Source of the DNA: Mercurialis annua
Taxonomy: Eukaryota; Streptophyta; Magnoliopsida; Malpighiales; Euphorbiaceae
DNA: 64,000 bases
Direction: 5' to 3'
Assembly (NCBI RefSeq): GCF_937616625.2
Contig: NC_065575.1
Coordinates: 21,406,001-21,470,000, forward strand
This document shows, one piece after another, positions 1-9,774 of this stretch. The notes under the pieces are model-generated. The model saw nothing but the letters and a program-made list of their open reading frames with translations. It had not been told where the DNA came from and did no database searches. The first letter of the stretch is position 1; each line of letters starts with the position of its first letter. The translations under genes and the position numbers were made by a program.

Positions 1-672
1 CAACTCTTTGATCTCTGCCAGAGCCATCCGATAAAGAGGTATCGATATCGGCTTCGTGCCAGGAGCCAATTCAATACAAAATTCGATTTCACGATCTGAG
101 TGTAATCCAAGTAATTCCTCTAGAAAAACATCATGATATTCCGACACAACTGGTACATCGCTTAAGTTTACACTTTTCTTCTCTACGTCTCGTACCACGG
201 CTAGGAATCCTTGACATCCCTTCTTTACCATTCGCAAAGCTTTAATGGCTGAAATAATACTCGTAGGAGATTCCATCTTATCACCCTGGATTGAAACTGC
301 TTCAATTCCAGGCGTGTTGAACGTTACTATCTTCTTCCGACAATCCACATTAGCATAGTGCTGAGCTAGCCATTCCATTCCTAGTATGACGTCAAAAACT
401 AATACTTCGAGTAGGATTAAATCCACAAGAAAATCTCGCTCTTAAACTCTCACAGGACAAGAGGGATAAACGATACTAACTCCCACACTCTCTCAGACTG
501 GGGTAGCTACAGACAAGTGATTCTAAAGATACGCAGGTTGAACTCCTAACTTACTAGCGAAGCTAGGCGAAACAAACGAATGCGTAGCGCCCAGATCAAA
601 TAAAACGAATGCCTCTTGAGAAGCGATAGGGAAGGTACCTTGCACAACAACATTGGAAGCCTAAGCCTCCTA
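1..672 (-). pseudogene. pol: pol remnant: aspartic protease and N-terminus of reverse transcriptase
   Basis: This is the same minus-strand frame as the zinc-knuckle part of gag, so gag and pol were probably one polyprotein. From high to low coordinates: a protease core around 540-605 with the hydrophobic-D-x-G-ATHSFVS pattern, then a conserved VILGMEWL segment near 390, a linker with DVPVV and DREIEF, and at 1-72 the entry into reverse transcriptase (LAPGTKPIS followed by LYRM and IKEL). Broken sites seen directly: in-frame stops at 670-672, 661-663, 523-525, 493-495 and 442-444; codons 441 to 1 are open. The catalytic triplet at 589-597 reads D-L-G where the family has D-S/T-G, so the protease would be inactive even without the stops. 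The RT catalytic domain, RNase H and integrase are beyond the left edge. Several stops could be C-to-T changes in CAG, CAA or CGA codons, as expected for a methylated repeat, but this is inference. Confidence 0.88.
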
Positions 673-2006
673 AGGATTCAGTGCAAAAACCCTGGCCTGG
701 CTTCCGCCAGTCTGTGAAGTCTGACCAGTACCGCGACCTCCGCCATTCCTTCCTCCTCGATTCCCATAACCACGGCCTCTCTGTCCAGTGAAAGTACTTC
801 CTGTCTGATCATATCCTGACGCTGCCTGATAAGCAGTTCTCTGCTGCTGATAAGAAGGCTGCATCACTGTAGTCATGGAGCCTTGAGGCATCTGCCTCGG
901 AAAATCTCTAGCAAAGTGACCTTGCTGGCCACAGTTGAAACACGCTCCAAAAATACTACGACACACTCCATAATGCCTCTTATTGCAATTCACACAAATA
1001 GGTGCTCCGCCCCCATGTCACTCGTGGATCTGGCATCAAATCCAGTGCCTGATGCACTAACTCGAGATCCATGTCGAGGCCTCTTGCGTTCTCGCTGACG
1101 TGGTGTGGGTCGAGAGTAACTCCCAACGTATGACTAGGTAGGTGCACTCTGTACGCTGCAAAATACATTGCTCCTCATAGGCGCAACATTAGAAGGATCG
1201 GGAATCCTCCCAAAACAAATCAAGGAAACTTCCATTTGCCTGGCGCTATTGATCAGTTGCAACAGAGTTCTTCCGATATCAGACGTCAGACTCACAAATT
1301 CGGCTCCTAAATCCTCTACGAACCTCGAATTCACCCTTATCGGGTCCGTAGTCAGATCAGGTGCAAATCTACTCGCTCTAGTGAACTCAGTCACAAACTC
1401 TTGCACAGACCGATTGTCTCTACTCAAGGTTAGCCACAGGTTACGATAACTTTCTGTCACCGTAAACGGTAGAAAATACTCTCTATAGCGATTCACGAAT
1501 TCAGCCCAAGTCATGGTATCTATAGTTGGCTGAATATGATGCTGAAACCAGTCTTTCGCGGGTCCTCGCATTGACATTTCCACCATAACCATGGTCTGTC
1601 TTTCATTCGCCTGCAGACGTCGAGCGTTACATTCTACTTCCCCTAGGAAGTCCAGAGCATCATCGGAGCCATCAAACTTAGTTGGCTTAAGGCGCATATA
1701 AGCCAAGATGATATTAAATCGACATTTCTTAGCTGATGTAGCTGAAGTTGTTGATGATGCATATTCTGCACCTCAGCTTGATTGGTTTGCATAGCCGCAA
1801 TTCCTGTAAGAAAATTATTTAGGTCAAAACCTACGATGTTAGGTTGTTGAGCTTGCGCTTGCACTCCAGGTGCCTGAGCATTGGCCTCCGCCTCCTCCAT
1901 GAACAGAAGACTCATCCTAAGCTTCTGCGCGTACATCATGTGCCCATTCTATAACATTTCGTGCTGCTGCGGCAGCTCGTTCTTCTTCTTCCCGTTGGCC
2001 GGACAT
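673..2006 (-). pseudogene. gag: gag remnant with retrotransposon gag domain and zinc knuckle
   Basis: Gag is the capsid/nucleocapsid protein that packages element RNA in the cytoplasm. The likely start is the ATG at 2006-2004 (MSGQREEE...), because a glutamine/alanine-rich N-terminus follows. The reading frame then changes: this frame stops at 1917-1919, the Q-rich stretch (LNNFLTGIAAMQTNQAEVQ) is open in a second frame at 1939-1643, and the retrotransposon gag domain (KFDGSDDALDFLGEVE, then AKDWF, then YFLPFTV) returns to the first frame at 1706-1137 and ends in a stop at 1134-1136. A third frame carries the C-terminus (993-673). It has a C-x2-C-x3-H-type stretch near 970-990 and then the CCHC knuckle at 901-942, reading CFNCGQQGHFARDF, where the last cysteine is replaced by phenylalanine. 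One shift probably lies at the run of five C at 1010-1014. The protein is not functional as it stands. Confidence 0.9.
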
Positions 2007-2260
2007 CCTGACCAAGACAAACAACGTCGCTTAGCCGCATATTTGCATATCATTGCAAACGTAATAATATATAACGCGTATCTCATCACATGCAGAAAAC
2101 TAACTTATAACAAACTCACATCCTAGAGGGAAAGCTGAAAGTTTTGAAAATCAAACGAATACTTGACAAAGACAGGACTCGGATCCTATGTGCTGCAGTA
2201 AACTCCTATAAACTTAATCAGTAACCACATATCCAAAACGAGCAATGGTAACTGGACCAT
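2007..2260 (-). other. retrotransposon 5' leader (between PBS and gag)
   Basis: This stretch of about 250 bp lies between the primer binding site and the presumed gag ATG. I see no conserved open frame in it. By position it should contain the packaging signal and the splice/translation context of the element RNA, but no specific motif is recognisable. Confidence 0.6.
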
Positions 2261-2272
2261 GCTCTGATACCA
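2261..2272 (-). promoter_or_regulatory. primer binding site for initiator tRNA-Met
   Basis: On the minus strand this reads TGGTATCAGAGC, the exact complement of the last 12 nt (including CCA) of plant initiator tRNA-Met. It sits four bases inside the LTR end at 2277. This is the site where minus-strand DNA synthesis begins, and its position fixes both the element orientation and the inner LTR boundary. Confidence 0.95.
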
Positions 2273-3574
2273 ACATTGTCACGACCCAATTTCATAAGCC
2301 GAGACCGGCGCTTAGGGAATGGGAGTGGTAGCTCTGAAACCCGTAGCAAGCCTCAAAATGTAAAACAATTTTTTGCAAACATCATGCATGACGAACATAA
2401 ACATGGGTCATGCTGAAAACATGCCAGGCTTTACATTACCCTCTGGCGATCACAAACGTTAAAACGCAGCAAGCGTCATATATACAAACATAAGTTTGAA
2501 ATCATCAGAGTAATAATTACGGACACAGCCGAGGTACAAACATCTATCTACTGCAGCTCTAAGAGTAAAGTACTGTTTCTTTACATACTTTCAAAAATAC
2601 AAACTTCTGGAAGTAGGATAGAACTCCGTTGCTTCAAAAACGTCATTCACCTGAAAAGAAGTCTGTGAGGGGTCAGTATATGGGAATATACTGAGTGAGT
2701 TCATTTGTTTACTAATAAGTATTTATCTAAAACACAAAACATTTCAATAGAATTCTATTCATATGTAGCCAAGTATAAGATCCGATTGAAACCATAATCC
2801 TCGAACATGCTTAACGTATGTATCCAAATCAAAACTCATCCAATAGTCCCACCCGGGAGTGTTCACACTCTACCACGTCAGTCGCGACAATTCTTTTAAT
2901 TCTAATGGTGGGTCCAGCCTACTAGATACGGGGTTCAGGTTACTCTAACCGAGTTCACTCTCATATCGTATTCGTATATCCAACTTTGAAGTTTGTATTC
3001 ACAGCTGTATCAAATAAAACTGGTGATCACGCAGTCCAGTTGCCGCTCAATAGGTAGCACGTTCCATCAGATCATTACTGGTTTCAAATAAAACATATAT
3101 GCAATTCATATAAAGATTTCGCATTGCAAACATGCATATTAAACATAAAGCAATATAAGATAATTGCCTGACTAAATACTTTAAAAGTAAACTTATATAA
3201 GCTCACGGAAAACGCTTATCCAAAAATACGTCGGGGCTTAGAAACATCAAGCTTCCCGAACACCTTCTCTAGCAGCTTCTTGCCTCGCCGGATCTAAAAC
3301 AATTACAAAACATTTTACTCACATCAGAATCCTATTATAAGATTGACTCTAGACTCGAAACACGACACACTACGCTTATTAACCGTCGTGCTTCTCACGT
3401 ATATCCCGATAAACGGTAACTAACTCGTTTACGGATCGAATGTCATTTCAAAATCAATTCACTTTTAACCTCATTAGGTTAACTACTCAAATTAATTGAT
3501 AATCAATCGATTTCAAATCTTGATATGCGAATACAAAACGGGTGTCAAAACGAAACAAGCGGGGGAAAAGGTCT

Positions 3575-3727
3575 GGTGCACGTTCGTGCCTTGGGGTGCA
3601 CGATCGTGCACTTTCTGGTGGTGCACGTTCGAGCACCTTAGTGCACGGTCGTGCACCTTATGTTGGTGCACGTTCGTGCACCATTGTTGGTGCACGTTCG
3701 TGCACCTCGTGTGCACAATCATGCACG
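3575..3727. repeat. cluster of seven GTGCAC-type palindromes inside the LTR
   Basis: Seven imperfect palindromes of the form GGTGCACG-NN-CGTGCACC start near 3575, 3595, 3620, 3641, 3665, 3689 and 3711. Spacing between cores alternates roughly 20 and 25 bp. Two copies (3665-3682 and 3689-3706) are the same 18-mer, GGTGCACGTTCGTGCACC. The seventh is altered (GTGCACAATCATGCAC). The cluster is much richer in G/C than the rest of the LTR. Regular spacing of a dyad motif suggests an array of protein-binding sites or a local tandem expansion; function is unknown. Confidence 0.85.
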
Positions 3728-4071
3728 ATCCCCGGAATCCGTTTTCCGGGGCTCCCGACGTGCTACTAGCGTAAAAACGCTCCTAATGCATCTAAAACGC
3801 TTAATCTAAGCTCGAAACATCTAAATACGATTCTAAAACCGTTAAAACGATAAAATTGTTTCGTGGCCTAAACCTTAACTCGATATATAATGAAGTTCAT
3901 CCAACCAAACGTTAAAACGTCAAGCTTACGGTGATTCGCCACCGAAATATGATCAATTCGAGCTATAGAACGTCGGAAATGGAGATCGAGCGACGGAAAC
4001 GGAGTTAACGTCGTAAATGAAATGAAAATGATACTGATAAGGTTCTGGATGATTCCTTCATCTGAAGGAAA

Positions 4072-4072
<1 letters not shown>

Positions 4073-4143
<71 letters not shown>
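4073..4143. repeat. (TA)n microsatellite, about 35 units
   Basis: An uninterrupted alternating TA run of 71 nt lies in the LTR, about 340-410 nt from its transcriptional 5' end. It could serve as or overlap a TATA-type promoter element of U3, or be a simple slippage product. It is also a likely sequencing/assembly length-error site. Confidence 0.95.
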
Positions 4144-4145
<2 letters not shown>

Positions 4146-5739
4146 GCTAAATTGTACTTTGGTCCTTGAAACTATTCAAAAGTTTCAATTTAGTCCAAAA
4201 CCTATTCGCGTCCAAATTTTAAAAGGTGTCTGATTGACTCGAGATATTTACCATATATACTATAAAGTATTTCCCGGACTTTGGCGAAATAATTTCCGTC
4301 ACGGGATTTATAATTTATTTTATATTCATTTTTGAAGTTATTTCTATAAATCCCGTTAAATTACTTAATAAAAATTATTCTAAATTCCTGATATAATTAA
4401 ATTAAATCCATTTCAATTTAATTTATCGGAAATCTCGACACGTGGCACGGCTTAATTATCTTAAAAATATTTGGGTATTACACAAACGTTTCCCCTTTTT
4501 AGCGATTTAAGCCAAACGTTTACAAACGTTACGAAACAAATCCAAACGTTTCACCTTTTTAGCGATTTAAGCCAATCGTTTACAAACGTTACGAAACAAA
4601 TCCAAGCGTTTCACCTTTTTAGAAATTTAAGCCAAACGTTTACAAACGCTACGAAACAAAACCAAGTGTTTCATCTTTTTCGGGATTTAAGCCAAATGTT
4701 TACAAACGTTACGAAAAAAACCAAACGTTTCACCTTTTTAGCGATATAGGCCAAACGTTTACAAAGGTTTTGAAATAAAACCAAACGTTTCCCCTTTTTA
4801 GCAATTTAAGACAAACGTTGACAAACGTTATAAAACAAATCCAAACGTTTCACCTTTTTAGTGAGATAAGCCGAACGTTTACAAACGTTACGAAACAAAT
4901 CCAAGCGTTTCACCTTTTTAGCGATTTAAGCTAAACGTTTACAAATGTTACGAAACAAAACTAAACGTTTCACCTTTTTAGCAATTTAAGCCATACGTTT
5001 ACAAACGCTACGAAAAAAAACCAAACGTTTCACCTTTTTAGCGATTTAAGCCAAACGTTTATAAACGTTACGAAACAAATCCAAACCGTTAAAATGTTAC
5101 GAAACAAATCAAAACGTTTGGTTTTGTTTCGTAACATTTGTAAACATTTGGTTTAAATTGCTAAAATGGGGAAACTTTTGGATTTGTTTTGTAACATATG
5201 CATTTAAGCCAAATGTTTACAAACATTATGAAACAAAACCAAACATTTCACATTTTTAGCGATTTAAGCCAAACGTTTACAAACGTTACAAAACAAATCC
5301 AAACATTTCACCGTTTTAGCCATTCGTTTTCAAACGTTACATTTGGATTTGTAAATGTTCGTAACGTTTTAAAGGTTTGGATATGTTTCGTAACGTATTA
5401 AACGTTTGGCTTAAATCGCTAATAAGGTGAAGCATTTGAATTTGTTTCGTAACGTTTTAAACGTATGGACTTGTTTCGTAACGTTTGGATTTGTTTCGTA
5501 AAGTTTGTAAACGTTTGCCATAAATCGGTAAAAAGGGGAAACGTTTGGATTTGGTTCGTAACGTTTGTAAAGGTTTGGCTTAAATTAGTAAAAAGGTGAA
5601 ACGTTTGCATTTGTTTTGTAACATTTGTAAATGTTTGGCTTAAATCGCTAAAATGGGGAAACGTTTGGATTTGTTTCGTAACGTTTGTAAACGTTTGGCT
5701 TAAATCGCTAAAAAGGTGAAACGTTTGGATTTGGCTTCA

Positions 5740-8656
5740 ATTACAAACGTTACGAAACAAATCCAAACATTTCACCTTTTTAGAAATTTAAGCCAAACGT
5801 TTACAAAAGTTACGAAAGAAATCGAAACGTTTCCCCTTTTTAGTGATTTAAGCCAAATGTTTACAAACGTTACGAAATAAATCCAAGTATTTCACCTTTT
5901 TAGCAATTGGATCCCAACGTTTACAAAGGTTACGAAACAAATCCAAACGTTTCCCCTTTTAAAAATATAATTCCATATACGTTTAACCTTTTTAGCGCTT
6001 TAAGTTAAACGTTTACGAACGTTACAAAACAATTCTATACGTTTCACCTATTTAACGATTTAAGACGAACGTTTACAATCGTTATGAAACAAATCCAAAC
6101 GTTTCACCTTTTTTGCAATTTAAGCCAAACGTTTAAAAAGGTGAAACATTTGAATTTGTTTCGTAAGGTTTGTAAACGTTTTGCTTAAATTGCTAAAAAT
6201 GTGAAGCGCTTGGATTTGTTTCGTAACGTTTGTAAACGTTTGGTTTAAATTTATAAAAAGGTGGAATGTTTGTATTTGTTTCGTAACATTTGTAAACGTT
6301 TGGCTTAAATTGATAAAAAGGTAAAACGTTTGGATTTGGCTTAAATTTAAACGTTTAGCTTAAATTGCTAAAAAGGTGAAACATTTGGATTTGTTTCAAA
6401 AGAAATCCAAACGTTTCGCCTTTTTAGTGATTTAAGCCAAACGTTCACAAACGTTACGAAACAAATCCAAACATTTCACCTTTTTAGCGATTTAAGCCAA
6501 ACGTTTACAAAAGTTACGAAACAAAACAAAACGTTTCACCTTTTTAGCGATTTAAGCCAAACATGTACAAACGTTACGAAACAAATCCAAGCATTTCACC
6601 TTTTTTGCAATTTAAGCCAAACGTTTACAAAAGTTACAAAACAAATCCAAACGTTTCACCTTTTTAAAATCTAATTCCATATACCTTTCACCTTTTTAGC
6701 GCTTTAAGCTAAACTTTACAAACGTTACGAAACAATTCCAAACGTTTCACCTTTTCAACGATTTAAGACGAACGTTTACAAACGTTACGAAACAAATCCA
6801 AATGTTTCATCTTTTTAGCAATTTAAGCCACACGTTTAAAAAGGTGAAACATTTGGATTTGTTACGTAACGTTTGTAAAGTTTTGCTTAAATCGCTAAAA
6901 AGGTGAAACGCTTGGATTTGTTTCGTAACGTTTGTAAACGTTTTGTTTAAATTGCTAAAAAGGTGGAACCTTTAAATTTGTTTCGTAACATTTGTAAACG
7001 TTTGTCTTAAATTGCTAAAAAGGTGAAACGTTTGGATTTATTTCATAACGTTTTGTTTCGTAACGTTTGGCTTAAATTGCTAAAAAGGGGAAACATTTGT
7101 ATTTGTTTCGAAACAAATCAAAACGTTTCATATTTTTAGCAATTTAAGGTAAACATTTACAAACATTACGAAAAGAATCCAAATGTTTCACATTTTTAGC
7201 GATTTAAGCCAAACCTTTACAAATGTTTGTAAGGTTTATAAACGATTGGCTTATATTTCTAAAAAGGGGAAACGTTTGGTTTTGTTTCGTAACGTTTGTA
7301 AACGTTTGGCTTAAATCGCTAAAAAGGTAAAACGTTTGGTTTTGTTTCATAACCTTTGTAAACGTCTGGCTTAAATCGCTAAAAAGGTGAAACATTTGGA
7401 TTTGTTTCGTAACGTTTGTAAACGTTTGGCTTAAATTGCTAAAACAACCAATCGTTTTCAAACGTTACGAAACAAAATCTAACGTTTCCCCAAATCATTT
7501 ACAAACATTAAGTTTGGATTTAAGCCAAACGTTTACAAAGGTTACGGAACAAAACCAAACGTTTCACATTTTTAGCGATGTAAGGCAAACGTTTACAAAC
7601 GCTATGGAACAAAACCAAACGTTTCCAATTTTTAGCGATTTAGGGCAAACGTTTACAAACATTACTAAACAAATTCAAACATTTAAAACGTTACGAAACG
7701 TTTGGCGATTTAACTCAAACGTTTAGTAACGTTTGGATTTGTTTCGTAACGTTTGTAAACGTTTTGCTCAAATTGCTAAAAAGGTGAAACGCTTGGATTT
7801 GTTTTGTAACGTGCTTCAATCACTAAAAAGGTGAAATGTTTGGCAATTTAACTCAAACATTTACAAACGTTACGAAACAAATCCAAACATTTCACCTTTT
7901 TAGCGATTGAAGTCAAACGTTTACAAATGTTACGAAACAAATCGAAACGTTTCACCTTTTTAGCGATTTAAGCCAAACGTTTACAAACGTTGCGAAACAA
8001 ATCAAGCATTTAACCTTTTTAGCAATTTAAGCCAAACTTTTACAAACGTTACGAAATAAATCCAAACGTTTCACCTTTTTAAAATATAATTCCATATACG
8101 TTTCACCTTTTTAGCGCTTTAAGCCAAACGTTTACAAACGTTACGGAACAATTCCAAACGCTTCACCTTTTTAACGATTTAAGACGAACGTTTACAAACG
8201 TTACGAAACAAATCCAAATGTTTCACCTTTTAAGCAATTTAAGCCAAACATTTAAAAAGGTGAAACATTTGGATTTGTTTCGTAATGTTTGTAAACGTTT
8301 TGTTTAAATTGCTAAAAAGGTGAAACGCTTGGATTTGTTTCGTTACGTTTGTAAATGTTTGGCTTAAATTGCTAAAATGGTGAAACATTTGGATTTGTTT
8401 TGTAACGTTTGTAAACGTTTGGCTTAAATCACTAAAAAGGTGAAATGCTTGGATTTGTTTCGTAACCTTTGTAAACGTTTGGCTTAAATTGCTAAAAAGG
8501 TGAAACGTTTGGATTTATTTCGTAACTTTTGTAATCGTTTGGCTTAAATCGCTAAAAAGGTTAAACGTTTGGATTTGTTTCGTAACGTTTGGATTTGTCT
8601 TCAATATAAACGTTTGGCTTAAAGTGCAAAAAAGGTGAAACGTTTAGATTTGTTTC
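5740..8656. repeat. higher-order unit with TTCCATATAC marker, three copies
   Basis: An atypical monomer carrying AATATAATTCCATATAC, or close to it, occurs at 5971, 6675 and 8090 (marker starts). Each is followed by the unusual AGCGCTTTAAG monomer, a TTTAAGACGAACG monomer and then an F-to-R switch reading AAACGTTTAAAAAGGTG or similar (about 6133, 6836 and 8250). Marker spacings are 704 and 1415 bp. The units therefore share the same odd monomer and the same polarity switch, which shows amplification of a composite unit rather than independent inversions. Confidence 0.8.
7101..7118. repeat. perfect 18-bp palindrome at a polarity switch
   Basis: ATTTGTTTCGAAACAAAT reads identically on both strands. 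It marks a zero-spacer R-to-F junction: the R half-site ATTTGTTTCG meets its own inverse at the central CG. Confidence 0.9.
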
Positions 8657-8666
8657 GAAACAAATC
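8647..8666. repeat. perfect 20-bp palindrome at a polarity switch
   Basis: GATTTGTTTCGAAACAAATC is a perfect dyad centred between 8656 and 8657. As at 7101-7118, an R monomer is joined to its inverse with no spacer, and the break is at the same monomer position. Confidence 0.9.
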
Positions 8667-9774
8667 CAAACGTTTCCCGTTTTTAGCAATTTAAGCCAAA
8701 CGTTTACAAATCCAAACGTTTCACATTTTGTTTCGTAACGTTTGTAAACGATTGGCTTAAATTGCTAAAAACGTGAAACGTTTCGATTTGTTTCGTAATT
8801 TTTGTAAACGATTGGCTTAAATTGCTAAAAAGGTGAAACGTTTGGTTTTGTTTCGTAACGTTTGTAAACATTTGGCTTAAATCGCTAAAAAGGTAAAACG
8901 TTTGGTTTTGTTTCATAACCTTTGTAAACGTCTGGCTTATATCGCTAAAAAGAAGAAACGTTTGTATTTTTTTCGTAACGTTTGTAAACATTTAGCTTAA
9001 ATCACAATTTTAGCGATTTAAGCTAAACGTTTAGAAACATTAGGAAACAAATCCAAATGTTTCATATTTTTAGCGAATTAAGCCAAACGTTTACAAACGT
9101 TACGAAACAAATCCAAACAATTCACCTTTTTAGCAATTTAAGCCAATCGTTTACAAATGTTACGAAACAAATCCAAGCGTTTCCCCTTTTTAGCATTTTA
9201 AGCCAAACATTTACAAATGTTACGAAACAAATCCAAACGTTTCCCATTTTTAGCGATTTAAGCCAAACGTTTACAAACGTTACAAAACAAATCCAAACGT
9301 TTCCCCATGTTTAGCGATTTAAGCTAAGCATTTAGATTTGTTTACAAACGTTTCCCCATTTTTAGCGATTTAAGCCAAGCATTTGGATTTGTTTCATAAC
9401 GTTTGGAAACGTTTGTATTTGTTTCATAATATTTGTAAACGTTTGGCTTAAATCGCTAAAAATGTGAAACATATGGATTTGTTTCGTAACGTTTGGCCTA
9501 AATTGCTAAAAAGGTGAAACGCTTGGATTTTTTTCGTAACGTTTGTAAACGTTTGGCTTAAATCGCTTGATTCGTAACGTTTGTAAACGTGTGGCTTCAA
9601 TCGCTAAAAAGGTGAAACGTTTGGATTTGTTTCATAACATTTGTAAACGTTTGGCTTAAATTGCTAAAAAGGTGAAACGTTTGGATTTGTTTCATAACGT
9701 TTGTAAACGTTTGGCTTAAAACGCTAAAAAGGTGAAACGTTTAAATTTGTTTCGTAACGTTTGTAAACGTTTGA

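Larger units (their letters stand above)
1..4482 (-). mobile_element. Ty3/gypsy LTR retrotransposon, 5' part (Tekay/Del-like chromovirus), degenerate
   Basis: Read on the minus strand, the order is LTR (4482-2277), tRNA primer binding site, leader, gag with zinc knuckle, aspartic protease, and the start of reverse transcriptase at the left edge. This is the canonical order of a Ty3/gypsy element. The LTR starts TGTAATACCC on the minus strand and ends in TGACA, giving TGT...ACA termini. Gag has a cysteine/histidine stretch preceding the CCHC knuckle, and the protease-RT linker ends in an APGT-type motif before YRM; both are familiar from plant Tekay/Del elements, so that lineage is my inference. 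Most of pol and the 3' LTR lie outside the window, so neither integrase/chromodomain nor LTR-LTR age can be assessed. The coding region is broken in several places, so this copy is non-autonomous. The right end joins a 60-bp satellite monomer with no intervening sequence. Confidence 0.93.
2277..4482 (-). repeat. 5' LTR of the gypsy element (about 2.2 kb)
   Basis: The inner boundary is set by the primer binding site: TGTCACGACCC on the plus strand begins at 2277. The outer boundary is the plus-strand ...GGGTATTACA ending at 4482, i.e. TGTAATACCC on the minus strand, a very common start of plant chromovirus LTRs. The length of 2206 bp fits long-LTR Tekay/Del elements. It should contain U3, R and U5 with promoter and polyadenylation signals; I cannot place the transcription start. 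Internal landmarks are a (TA)n run at 4073-4143 and a palindrome cluster at 3575-3727. No gene is seen inside. The matching 3' LTR is outside the window, so target-site duplication and LTR divergence are not measurable here. Confidence 0.9.
4483..9374. repeat. mixed-polarity satellite mosaic at the retrotransposon side
   Basis: Orientation flips about every 70-640 bp. Approximate segments are F 4483-5119, R to 5199, F to 5335, R to 5735, F to 6133, R to 6400, F to 6836, R to 7109, F to 7210, R to 7440, F to 7695, R to 7845, F to 8250, R to 8656, F to 8725, R to 9006, and F to about 9345 with small flips up to 9374. F means the TTTAGCGATTTAAGCC strand is on plus. Monomers here diverge more from one another than those in 16-22 kb. 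No gene seen. Confidence 0.88.

Noticed and set aside
883..1449. Plus-strand open frames at 883-1098 and 1168-1449, and the minus-strand frame at 980-1168.
   Set aside because: They are shadows of the gag coding region, which is supported in other frames by recognisable gag-domain and zinc-knuckle residues.
1881..2126. Plus-strand open frame at 1881-2126.
   Set aside because: Opposite to the gag N-terminus and leader of the retrotransposon; no recognisable feature.
3496..3774. Open frames over 3496-3774 with Cys/His/Arg-rich translation (CTFVH, ARSCT repeats) resembling a repeat protein.
   Set aside because: The translation simply reads the GTGCAC palindrome cluster inside the LTR. All frames give similar low-complexity peptides and no domain is recognisable.
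4073..4143. Treating the (TA)n run as a defined TATA box and naming a transcription start.
   Set aside because: A 71-nt TA run has no unique TATA position, and R/U5 boundaries cannot be set without the second LTR or transcript data.
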